A DNA stretch of 64,000 nucleotides from Lanius collurio (lineage: Eukaryota; Chordata; Aves; Passeriformes; Laniidae). The position numbers were made by a program, and so were the translations under genes. The stretch lies in NCBI GenBank assembly GCA_020086605.1, contig JACBWW010000016.1, positions 22,906,019-22,970,018 on the forward strand. The letters run 5' to 3'. Positions 1 to 10,500 of the stretch are shown piece after piece (within the stretch, counting starts at the first letter, position 1; each line of letters begins with the position of its first letter). The notes beneath the pieces are model-generated. The model was not told the DNA's origin, made no database searches, and worked only from the letters and a program-made list of their open reading frames with translations.

Positions 1-2524
1 CTGAGGAAATTTCCTTTTTTGCCTATTGTACACTCAAAAATCCCTTCTTGTTGCAGAGAATTCAGTTGGTTTTACTTCCCCATTTCCCTGTTTGAATGAA
101 TAGTCCTGGTCTAATGGCCCAGTAAGCATTTCATCCAGAGTATTCCCCAGCTTCTCTTTCCTACAACACTTGAAGAAGTGCTGTACTTCTTCAAATGACA
201 TTACAACCCACCCTCAGGTGCTTGTATGAACTGTCTAAGCACACACATGAACAGGAACTTTTAGAAATATTTTTTTCTCTTTTATTCTCATGCTAATAAA
301 CATCTAAATGGAATTTTTGGGTGTGCAGAGGTCCATCAATGCTTGACATTCACCAGGAAAGTTGGAATGATGGGACAAAAGTTGCATCCACTGAGCTCAA
401 GAGATATTTTTGTGTTGATCTCAACAGAGCAGGGCTGGGTCTTTATTTCCTTGTCGAGGCAGGAAAATGTTCATTCTGCCTCTTTCCCCTCCACACACAT
501 ATTTTCTTTTCTTTGCAGAAGAAGTCATTTGTCTTTATCTCACCATTCACCTCTCTCTCTGATTGCAGTTAATGGAATTGTCACCTTTATGGACTCATGC
601 TCCATTTCTCAACCTGTCTGGACTTTGGCCTCCAAAGGTTACCATGGCTAGTGAAGTAATATGATTGAGTCTTTTTCGACAGATTTATGCAAGATTTCTT
701 CTCCAGCAAGTGTCGCATCTAGTCTAGTTCTGCAAAAGAGAATATTTCAAAGATGCCAGCTGTCATCTAAACCCACTAAATTGTTCTGTGGGGTTGAGAG
801 GACTGAGGGCCATCTCAGGCAATGCTGATTTACACTACCTGGAGCTGTATCCCTGCTGCTTGAAATATAGGCTCTGGTTAATCATGAAAAAAAGAACATC
901 CCTGTCTCCCAGAAAGCACATTTAAAATGGAATTTTCATTAGTTACTCTGTAATGAAAAGGCAAATGGATGTATTTTAAGTGAATCTGTCCAGAATCTTG
1001 GAAAAAAAGGTGTGTGTGGGGGGGTTAATTGAAGGAAAACTACAACAGCCACATGCTAAACAGCAAAAATTGGTCTTGTGTTCCATTTAAGGCACATGCA
1101 TCCACAGAATATCTTAAAAGTTATAGAAGGATTTTGGAATTATAGAGGATATACTGCACATGTATCTGCTCCTCCTGCATTAGATATGAAGCATAAATTA
1201 ATCATCATTATTCTGCACTAATATAACACCTCTTCACCCTCAGCTTTCAAAATATTTCAGAGGAGCAATGAATTAAGCCTCATGGGGGTTTGGGAATATG
1301 TGATAATCTAAGCTTGGATTCTTTAATAAAAAAAAAAGCATTTTCAGGACTTCAGTTTTGGAAGCTGGCAATCTTACAATTGTTCTTGAAAACATCTTCA
1401 TTTGTCACCCAGTTGGAAAGAAACCATGTGAGTACTAGAGAAGTGAGATGAAATGGAAAAATGTATTAAGCAAAAGTTAATAAATTTGTCTGTACTTATT
1501 TTTGTTATTTATTGGAGCAAAAAGAACTGGGTGAATCGAGGTGCTAATGTGATAAAGGTATAAAAAAGGCAAATTTGATCCCTGTCTGTAACTAAAAGAG
1601 TGCAGGGGGAATTATTATTTCCACTGTACAAGTCTCTAGCAAGCCATCATTTTAAACATTACACAGTATGTCAGGCTCTGATCACTCATGCTCAGAAAAG
1701 ATGAATTCTGACTGACAGAAGTGCAGGGAAAGCTATTAGATAATCCACAACTTGCTGTTATGAAAGAAAATAAATGATTAATATTTAACTTGGCAAAACA
1801 AATAAGGGACTTCAATGGTGTCTACAAATCCATTGTGGGAGAAGAACAAGTGTTATGCTAAAAGAAAATGTCAGTGTATGGAGGACAGAAATAAATGTGT
1901 TTTTAATGAACAGAGGGATAGGATTCTGGAACAGAATCAGGTGCATTTCTCTGGGCTTCATTTTACTGCTTTTCAGTCGAACAAAACACGTGGGTATCTC
2001 CCCAGCCATGGTGCTTTGTTTTAGGCCACTGAGCTAATGTGAAACAGCTTGTTTGTGTCTCTGAACTCTACACTTTCTCTCCATGGAGTGATTCCCTGGT
2101 CAGAGTGGTGGCTCTGCACTAGGGTTTGTCCCCACGGGCCAGGTCTGACTCAGATCGGGATGCACACGTCTCAGAAAAGAGAAATTTGAATCCCATGACA
2201 CTGCAGACCTCCTGGGGAGCAAAGCAGAGCATAAGAGCACACACTGTAACGACTTGGAATTACAGTCAGGAAAGGGTATTTTATTTTTTAACCTATCTAT
2301 TCAAAGCAAAACATTTGGACTAATGCAAGAAACCTCCCAACCTTTCAGTTTGAGCCTAATGTCCTTTCTGATCCTGCCCAGACACAAGGTATTCCCAACG
2401 GAAAAATCGATTTTAACCCAGATTTCAGTTTGGTGAGAGAAGTGTTTTCCATCAGAAAATCATCCCAACGGAAAATTACTAACTGGTTTTAGTACAAAGT
2501 GACTAGCAAAGCTCTCAAAATGAT

Positions 2525-2602
2525 TCAGTGGCAAGGCTGGAATGAGAACCCACAGCTCCTGACCACGAGCCCTGTGCTCTAACCACGAGACAACACTCAT
2601 CT
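2525..2602 (-). repeat. MIR SINE relic (tRNA-derived half)
   Basis: Read on the minus strand, this matches the 5', tRNA-like half of the amniote CORE-SINE MIR. On the plus strand the landmarks are the segments agtggcaaggctgg, gagaaccca and ctctaaccacgaga, in the order and spacing of the reverse-complemented MIR consensus (AGTGGCAGAGCTGG, GAACCCAGG, CTCTTAACCACTA). The copy is diverged, as expected for an element inserted before amniotes radiated. The boundaries are approximate. Confidence 0.75.
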
Positions 2603-2879
2603 TTCCCTGAGCAAGGTTGTTCCTGCAGCCTTTCTGCCTGGGCCGAAGTGGGAATACTCTGAAAATGTTGCAAGAGAGCTTTTTTTTTGCTGCAAGATTT
2701 CCTGTTGTAGAGTAGTTGGGGGGTAATGGGAAAAATCCCTGGTGGCTCCCTGGGGCCAGAAGTGTTTGGACATGATGGGAATGTGAGGGCTGCCATCGGC
2801 TCCTCCCTGCGTGGGTTGAGGAGGGTCACAGAGGGATGTGGTGAAGTCTGGTCCCAAACTGTGGAGTGCTCAGCCGTGG

Positions 2880-2946
2880 CTATCCCATGGGTTGGATGTG
2901 ATGATCTGAGAGGTCTTTTCCAACCAAACTGATTCTGTGATTCCGT
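2880..2946 (+). mobile_element. CR1: CR1 retroposon 3' tail fragment
   Basis: The stretch contains the typical CR1 terminal blocks: a GTTGGATGTGATGATCT-like segment, then a TTTTCCAACC block, then GATTCTGTGATTCCG at the end. Only the last part is clear. The 5' limit is uncertain and may extend somewhat to the left. CR1 is the main LINE of birds and usually leaves such 5'-truncated tails. Confidence 0.8.
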
Positions 2947-3528
2947 AATTTCTCTGTGTTCCAGGGATGCACTTTAGGGCATCCCACTGCCCCATGCTCC
3001 CTCCATGTTAAGCAAAACATAACTAAACCCAGGGTTTGTTTTTTTTTTTTTCCTCCTCACATCAGCAATTCTCCAGCTTTTCAGGTAAAACTCTCAGAGC
3101 AACCCAATGCAGAAAACCAAACTCATGGGTTGCAGCCCTGTTTTACTTAAGGAGCAGTTACATATTTACGGGTCAGGGTGGGGGATGTCTTCTGCCCTAA
3201 CATTCATTCCTGCTTATTTACTCTTCACTCTATTTCCTTGTCTATGTATTTTTATGTGTTTACTCTTCTATACTGTACACATCCTTCCCGGGGCTCTCCA
3301 CGTGGCTTCTCGCACCGCTCCAATGCCTCTGCGTCCCCGGGTATTTTGCAGTCTCGTACGCGGCAGCGGGACTGGAAAATGGGATTTATCAGCCGTTCCC
3401 CAAACCGCGGCACGGCCCCGCCTTGTTCCCGGTTCAAGCCCGGGCGAAAGGCGATTCCCCCGCCGAGCCGCCGCTGCCCCTCCGCGCCCGGCGGCGGCCG
3501 CTGCCGCCTCCCTGCCCGCCCCTTCCCG

Positions 3529-3538
3529 GCGCAGGCGC
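3529..3538. promoter_or_regulatory. Putative NRF1 site in the CpG island
   Basis: GCGCAGGCGC is a common variant of the NRF1 palindrome. It lies seven bases downstream of a CCCGCCCC GC box (3515-3522). NRF1 typically binds near the start sites of CpG-island genes for mitochondrial and metabolic proteins, which would suit a metabolic kinase. This is a motif match only. Confidence 0.4.
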
Positions 3539-3539
3539 G

Positions 3540-3641
3540 GCCGGCCCGGGGAGGGGGAGCCCGGCGTGTTTCCCGGCAGCGGCGGGTTCAGGGGACGTCC
3601 CCGCCGGGGTGTGCTCGGCCCGGGCAGTGCCGGGGGCACAA
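3540..3641 (+). other. FGGY: Probable non-coding exon 1 of FGGY (start not known)
   Basis: A near-consensus splice donor, ACAA|GTAAGT, lies with its GT at 3642-3643 near the centre of the CpG island. The first coding exon at 13724 has an acceptor directly upstream and only 11 nt of 5' UTR, so at least one upstream leader exon is needed. I place its 3' end at 3641. A second, duplicated donor 19 nt downstream (GT at 3661-3662) could be used instead. The start is arbitrary, because the transcription start cannot be read from the sequence. Confidence 0.4.
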
Positions 3642-4245
3642 GTAAGTGATGGGGGCACGAGTAAGCGATGGCGCTCGCCAGGGCACGGCGGCCCCCGGCC
3701 CCTCGGGGCTGCCGCCTGCGAGGGGAGCGCGGCGGCGGTGGCGGCGCCTGTCCCCGTCCCTTCTCCGCCGTGACGCCCGGAGGAGTCCGTCCTCCTCCCT
3801 TAGGGCTCGGATCCTGCTAGTAAAAGGAGGTGTCGCGTTCGTGGTGCTGTTTAATCACCAGCGCCGCCTCCTTCCCCAGGGAGCCCCTCGCCGCAGCCGC
3901 GGCCCCTGCGCTCCCCGGCCGTGCGTGGGTTGAGCGGTCGCAGCGCTCCAGATCAGTTCTGAGCCTGCTTTTCGCGGAGCTGATGGGGTTTACAGCCTTC
4001 TGCTTGTCCCAAGTTGTCTCCTCTTGACGTTTCTCTACAGCACGGCCATATGTAACCCCTACAGTAGGTGGGAGCGGGACTGCCCTTCACATCCCCCAGG
4101 CTGCCCAGGGCTGCGGTGGGCACACGGATCCTCCCAGTGCCTCCTGGTGGTGTTGGATCTCCCTTAGCCCAGCTGCCTTCCCGGTTCAAACACAGCTTCC
4201 TGGTGAGGGGTAGAGGAGGGGCAGAAACTGATTTCTTCGTGGTAC

Positions 4246-4520
4246 CCAGGGACAGGACCCGAGGCAATGGTCTGAACTCGTGTCAGGGGAGGTTGAGGTT
4301 GAATAATGAAAAAAAGGGTTTTCCCCCAGAGGGTGTTTGGGTGCTGGAACAGGCTCCCCTGGAAGGGTCACAGAACCAAACCTGCTGGAGCTCAAAGGAG
4401 CATTTGGACAATGCTCTCAGGCACATGGTGTGACTCTTGGGGTTCTGTGCAGGTCCAGGAGTTGGACTCGATGATCCTTGGGGATCCTTTCCCCAGTCAG
4501 CTTATTGTGTGATTCTGTGA
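4246..4520 (+). mobile_element. CR1: CR1 retroposon, 5'-truncated
   Basis: About 275 bp align by eye with the CR1 3' region. Landmarks are TCAGGGGAGGTTGAGGTTG, the CCCCCAGAGGGTGTTTGGGTGC block, GGAACAGGCTCCCCTGGAAG, GGACAATGCTCTCAGGCACATGG, GGAGTTGGACTCGATGATCC, and a final GTGTGATTCTGTGA. The open reading frames that cross it on both strands are by-products. It lies a few hundred bases inside the presumed first intron. Confidence 0.92.
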
Positions 4521-7500
4521 AAGGGCAGTGCTCAGGTGACCTGACCTGGGCATGTGGGGCATGCACATCACTCGCACACTGGCCTAATCCTCCATATCCC
4601 CGGGAGATTTCCAAAAATGTAGTCTCCACCCTCGTTTCTGTGGCACAGCTGCTGCTGGCACTGGTGCCTTGCTTCCACCACTGCCTCCCTCGTCCTCGCA
4701 GCTCCACTTTCTGGCACCTTGGCAGCCCTGTCTCCTTGTCATGCCCCTGTGATCCTGGATGGCTCCTGGGCTGGCACAGAGCACACCCCAGGAACCTGCT
4801 GGAATTTGCTCGTGCTTGGCTCCAGACCTTCCAACACGGCCCTGTTCCTCGCCGGTGCCACTCTCTGCGCCGGTGAGGAACTGGTGACTTGGCAGATTCC
4901 TTCTCTGCTGAGGTGCCTGGGATTTGTTAGGAAGTTTAATAAACTTAGCGCCAGTGCTCTTCTCTGGAGAACACTTACGAAACAAATTCCAGGGAAGTAG
5001 AGGAGAGGGCTCGGTCATCTCTGAGGATTTTAGAAAGTATTAAGCAGACACATTGTTGGGAAGGTGGTCTTGTTTTTCATCCTCATGTATTTTCTTATCC
5101 AGGAAGACCATTTGCTTAAGTAGTTGAGGAAAACTTTTTTCTGTATGTACTTAAGTACAAAAACAATGAAATTTTAAAGGCTCTGTAATGTTAATGGTCC
5201 CTTTCCTTCAGGAATGTGTATGACTGTAAGGAAAAAAAAAAAGAGGTATTTCTTTTTTCCTGGGAAGGGTGTCTGGGATAGGAGGATAAATGCAGAGAGA
5301 ATTGGTTGCTTTTAGGGACAGCTGTTCCCAGCTATGAGAATCATGGCAGAAATACATTTGTAGAGTTAGGAGAGACTAAATAAACTAGTTCTATGTTAGG
5401 AAGTTTTTCTATGTATTCTTAGCCACTTCTGTTACTCTATTCTGTGTTTCTCAGTGAAACTATCATTTAAAAATATTGGTTCTTTTGAATAAATAAATAA
5501 CCAGTCTTCTGCAGAATTAGTGTTTCTTTTAACCTAAGCTAATATGCAGCCCCACTTCCTCTTAAGTAGTTGTGACAGGAACTTCAGGCAAGTGTTTTTT
5601 GAATTGCAACCCAAATAAATGTTTAATTTTAAACTGACAGATTACTTGGGGCTGCCATTCTTCTCAGGCTTTTACTATGCAAGAGTGAACAAATCCTGTA
5701 TAATAAACTGTGGATTCAGCTTATGGACACATGTTTGCTTCTGGGCCGAGCATCTCCAAAGAAGTGGTTTGCAGCATGTCTTTAAAAATTTATTTCACTG
5801 TTGCATCTACTGCTGGCCTAAGTGCTCCAGTATCTGCCAGGAGTAATTATAGGCAGTTGGTTCAGATGTTGCTTAAATGTGTAAGCCTTGATGGGAAATG
5901 CAGTGGATTTCAGCCAGAATGCTAATTTTGATGTTTTATCATTTCATAAAACTGTGAACTCAGAACAAATTATTTTTATACTGATCTGCTGATATGTAAT
6001 CACAGGGCTAGTGCCAGATCCAACGGTGATGGAGCACCGGAATCTAATGATGGGATTAAAGTTAGACCATCAGCATTACCCTAGGTTGGCTAGTTTGGTA
6101 TCCACAGTGGCATAATGACTGTATTTACCCATGTATCCTGCACAGAAGCTCCTGGTGCCAAGGCTGGTTTGCTGCAGGAATGCAGTTTAAAGCTGTGGTG
6201 TGAACTGTAATTGTGCCTTTTGAATTGCATTCTCCTCCAAATTACATTTTATAACTTTAACAGATATTTTGCAAATTCATGTTGTTGTGCTAGGCTGTGT
6301 TTACTGTTTGCTGCTTTTTCCTGGTGTGTGTTTTGTTGGTTGGTTGGGGTTTTTTATTGGTTTCTCCATTTTCATCATAGCATAGAATGAAAAAAAAAAA
6401 AAAGTCACAGCACATGAATCAGTTCTACAGGCAAACAGCAGAGATTATTCTTTCTGTTTATCATGGGTAGGTTAAAGTGATAGAGACACAGGGATATGAA
6501 AGATCTTCCTTAGCATTAGATTGATAAGCCGGTGGATCCAAACACTTGGGTCTATCAGTCATTTTGGAGCCTGTTACCTCTTTTCAACTAGTCATGAAGC
6601 TGCTACAGCCAGAATTTATGTAATAGTTAGATGGCATTTTTTCCCCCTCAGTCAATGTAAACAAGATAGTGTCTTCTTTCAGGGCTTCAGGCATTCTGCA
6701 GTGTCATTTGGGACACGTCTGCCTGCCAGGTCATTAGCACAGCCTTTGGGGATGCTGCAGCTGCAGAGTCAGCGCAGGGAATGGATCTCAGGAGCGTGCT
6801 GTGCATGGGTTGTATCCACTGCTGTTGCCAGGCTGAGGAGAAGAAAGGGTGCTGTTATATATCCCCCTGATTCCTTAGGTTTTCCTGCCTGGGAATTGTG
6901 TCCTGGCAGTACCTGATGAACATTTCCTCTGCTTGACAAATTGGAGGTTATGGCAAGTGTTCAAAATCCTGCCACTGTGTGAGTGCACCTGTGATGTTCA
7001 CGAGCGTCAGGGGTTTAATCCTGAACTCCTGATCATGTCTGGGAGGTTGCCACTAATGGAAGCAGGATGAGACCTTGCTTTTGAAGTGCTGGCCCAGTCC
7101 CAGCCGGGCCCAGAGAGCTCGGGAGGGAATCGGAACTGTTGGGTTTCCCCCGTAGGCTCTGCCTTCTCATCTGATGTGTGTTCTCGTCGCCCTTTTCTCA
7201 GCCTTCCTTTTTCCTGAGAGCTCTTCTCTGCAGCTGTTTCCTGCTGTTGCCAGGATTAGGGGAGCTCTGGAGCAGGGGAGCTGCACTTGTTTCCTGTGTG
7301 TGGCAGAGTGGCAGGCGGGGGGCACTGGGGGCAGCCGGGCGTGCTCGGCGTGGGCCTCGTGCTGCTGCCATGCAGAGCCCACCGGGGCCTGCAACAACCT
7401 CAGCTGGGCCAGGGAAAACCAGGGTGAGCAGTAACCCCAAGCCTTCTCCAAGAGGTAGTTGGAAGGAGCTCCTGGATCCCTCTGTTGTGAGGACAGTGTT

Positions 7501-10500
7501 TTGGGACCTGCCTGAAGGTGGAAATCCCTGGCCACCGCTGTGCTCTGAAGCTGCAGGTCTCAGCTGACTCCAGCATGTTGTTTTCCTGCTGTAGCACCTC
7601 TGAGCAATAGCTCCACATGCCCTGAGTGGCCTTGGAATCATTCCTTGCTGTTTGTCAGTACAAACTACTGCAGTGTGCTGTGGTACCTGTGTTACTGCCA
7701 CATCCATGAGCAGCCAGAGAGCAGGAAAATGCTTTTTGACTTAGCTGACCATGTAGAGTTCAGCTCAACACCCATGGTCTGTGGGTAACTGCAGTGATTT
7801 GGGGGTGATTCAGAATGTGATGGAATCGTAACTGCATGGAGAAAGTAAATACAGAACAATTGCTTAATGTCTCCTCTAGCTCAGGGACTCAGACACATCA
7901 AACAAAACTAGCAGGTGGCACTCAAAACAAACCAAAGGGCTTTTTCTTGTTTACACAGAACTTTATAACTTGTTACCACAGTTTACAGTTAGGAAAGTTT
8001 CCTTGGATTCAGAAAGAGCACAAACAAATTTAGAGAGGAAAAAGCCTGCAAGGTCTGCTAATCCTAAAGATAAAATTTCTGGCTCAGGAAGTGCCTCTAC
8101 TATAGATAGCAGGAGGAAAGGGGTCCTGGGAAGTACTGCTGGATGAAAAGGGCAGGCATATGCTTTTCTTATGGCTCTGCTGTTTGTGGGGGATCCTTGG
8201 ACCTTTCATCTGAGCCATGCTCTGCTCTTTAATCAGGGGCCAGAATGCCATTGCTCCTGTTTGATGATCAGTACCACAGGCTGTGTCTGCCTGTGTGAGC
8301 TGAAGACAGGAGCTGGAAGGAGAGCTGATAATTCTTCTGTTTAGTACAAATCTCTTCTCAAGCAGAGTATAGACAAAACCAACTCTGTTGTACATTTAAG
8401 AGCTTGATATTTACTGACACTGGTCATGCTGACATCCTTCTGCTGTTCCTGAGTGAGCTATCTCTGGAGGCAGGAGAAGCTGAATTTTGGATCTAGTTTC
8501 TTGGAATAGTCATTTTCACTTCTCCACTTGCTGGTTACATCAGGATAAACCCGAATATGCCTTGCTTTATGTCAGAGCAGGTGGAAGTGGTTTGGGCTGA
8601 AAGTATTTAAAATCCAAAAGATAGAATTAGAGGGCAGAGGGCAGCAATGAAGTAATGACTTTGTCTTGGACACTGAAAGCAAGGGGAAGAAAAAAGATCT
8701 GGAGAGACATTACAGCAAATTAGTACATAGTGAATTATTTATAGAGAGAAAAGGAGGTACTAGAAAACAATAGAATATTTTCAGTCCTGCCTATGCTGGG
8801 ATTTATTGACACGATATTTAAATGGTAGGGGGACAATTAGGAAGGTTTTGATGGAACAATCTAGATATTATGGGATTGGAGTCAGGGTCAGATCCTAGTA
8901 CTGAAATCTTCCAGTATTTGAAGCTGGTTTTCCTTGTAAGATGTAAGAAACCTTCACAGAAGGTACTGGAGAATTGATGAAAGAATCTAGAAGTGTTTGG
9001 TTTTCAGTGAAGACACATATTTTCCCCAGCTCCATTTTTATTTATTCCAGTTTTGTTATTGTTAACACAGTCCTCACATTCCTAAGACAGAGATCCTGCA
9101 TGTACCCCTTTCTGTTTGGGGAAGGGAAAAGGGGAGCTGAAGTGTGCTTTTGTTTTGTTTGCTGTGGGGGAGCTGAAAAATAAATGCTTGTTGATAGTTA
9201 TAGCACAGCCCCTTGGGCATTTAAGGATATTCTCTATATTAGTACTGCCCTTCAGCATAGCGTTAGAATTCCCCATCTGCTCCTGCTCTCCCACACAGAC
9301 ATGTGCCTTCTTTCTCCTTCCACATTCAAAGAGGAATTACAGAAGCTGGAAGAGAGAGTTCAGTGTCTTCAAGGAGAGATTGCCACCCCCTCCTGTATTG
9401 GTTACTTAACTCTAGAAAGCCAACAAAGTGCTGAATTTCCAGTATAATGTAAAAAGTGCTTGTTTTGGTTTATCTCCTTTCTACAATTGAAAAGCAGCTT
9501 TTCTTTAGCATATTTAGATCTTTTCACACGAAGCTTATGAAGCCTAATTTGAGCCTGTTAATCTTTTTCTTGGTAACCCATAGAAAAGCACAGCTGCACT
9601 TCTAAAAACACACTGTTTATCCACGATGCTGGCTCTGGGCAGCCCGCAGTGTTCCAAAGATCAAAGTTTAAAACAGACATGCCAGTCCTTCCTAATTTCT
9701 TGTGTTTAAGCACACAGCACCACAAAGTCTAAATTGCTGCAGCTGAAGGCTTGTGCTGAGCTTGGGCCTGTGTTGCTGTGAGTGCAGCCCTCCTGCCCCG
9801 TGGCTTTCACAGAAAGGTAGGTCCTGGCAGCTCGAGAACCCTGAAATAAAGTAGGGCAGACTACTCTAACAGTGCTCATGAAAAAGTCATCTGGTTACTT
9901 ACTCATTCCTTCTAAATTAAAGTAAATAATGTTAAGGATTTTCTTTTTTTTTTTCTTTTTTTTTAAAGAAATATTTTTGCAACTGAGTTTCGCCCCTCCT
10001 TTTTCTTTCTTCATTGCCTATGTGGGAAAACTAACACATTTGTATAAGGATAAACTGGGAAGTCTGTGGTTTCCAGCATACACATTTTGAATAATATTTA
10101 TACAGACTATTATTTAATGGGCCATATAAATATTTATAATATGCTGTGGCCTTTTGATCATAAATGCTTGTTTTAAAAGCCATTCTGTCCCTGCTGTGAT
10201 TTGCAGAGAAAGAGGCCATTGCTGGTTTAGTGCTTGGAGGGAGTTTTGGCTTCTTGTCCTGACTTAGCAGTTACAGTCATGGATTAACATGGTCAAGCTG
10301 GACATGTCTTTTAATTTTGTTTTTTTTCTCTGCCCCTGTCCTTCTGTTTGCAAATTCAAATAATAAGTTGAAAATATGAAGCACTAAGTCTGCAGTGGAC
10401 AGACAAGGCTGTATTGAAGTTCTGGAAGCCTTTTTTCTTGTCTTCCAGGAGCCAGGCTTCCTGCATAGATCAGGGATTTAGAAGGTACTGTCTCCACTGC

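Larger units (their letters stand above)
1..3289. other. Intergenic DNA upstream of FGGY
   Basis: I see no coding exon here. Open frames are short (about 104 codons at most) and show no recognisable domain. The stretch holds a MIR relic at about 2525-2602, a CR1 3' tail at about 2880-2946, and short A- or T-rich runs. The nearest gene to the left is outside the window. In mammals the upstream neighbour of FGGY is JUN, but nothing here shows it. Confidence 0.6.
3290..3985 (+). promoter_or_regulatory. CpG-island promoter of FGGY
   Basis: The base composition changes sharply to G+C-rich DNA dense in CG dinucleotides, unlike the rest of the window. No TATA box is obvious. A GC box (CCCGCCCC, 3515-3522, Sp1/KLF type) is followed by GCGCAGGCGC at 3529-3538, which resembles an NRF1 site. 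Further GC-rich boxes extend to about 3560. This pattern is usual for a broad housekeeping-type promoter. It lies about 10 kb upstream of the first FGGY coding exon on the same strand, and splice-donor sequences sit at its centre, so I assign it to FGGY. A divergent minus-strand transcript from the same island cannot be excluded. Confidence 0.8.

Noticed and set aside
3107..3649. Open frame of 180 codons on the plus strand and several frames on the minus strand in the CpG island
   Set aside because: G+C-rich DNA has few stop codons, so long frames arise by chance. The encoded runs of P, A, R and G have no domain.
4584..5018. Open frame of 144 codons on the minus strand
   Set aside because: There is no recognisable family, no supporting splice structure and no conservation evidence. 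It lies in intron 1 next to a CR1 copy.
9184..9447. Plus-strand frame with a coiled-coil-like run (FKEELQKLEERVQCLQGEI)
   Set aside because: The run is short, has no donor in frame before the stop and no partner exon. It was considered as an exon of an unknown gene, but chance is the simpler explanation.
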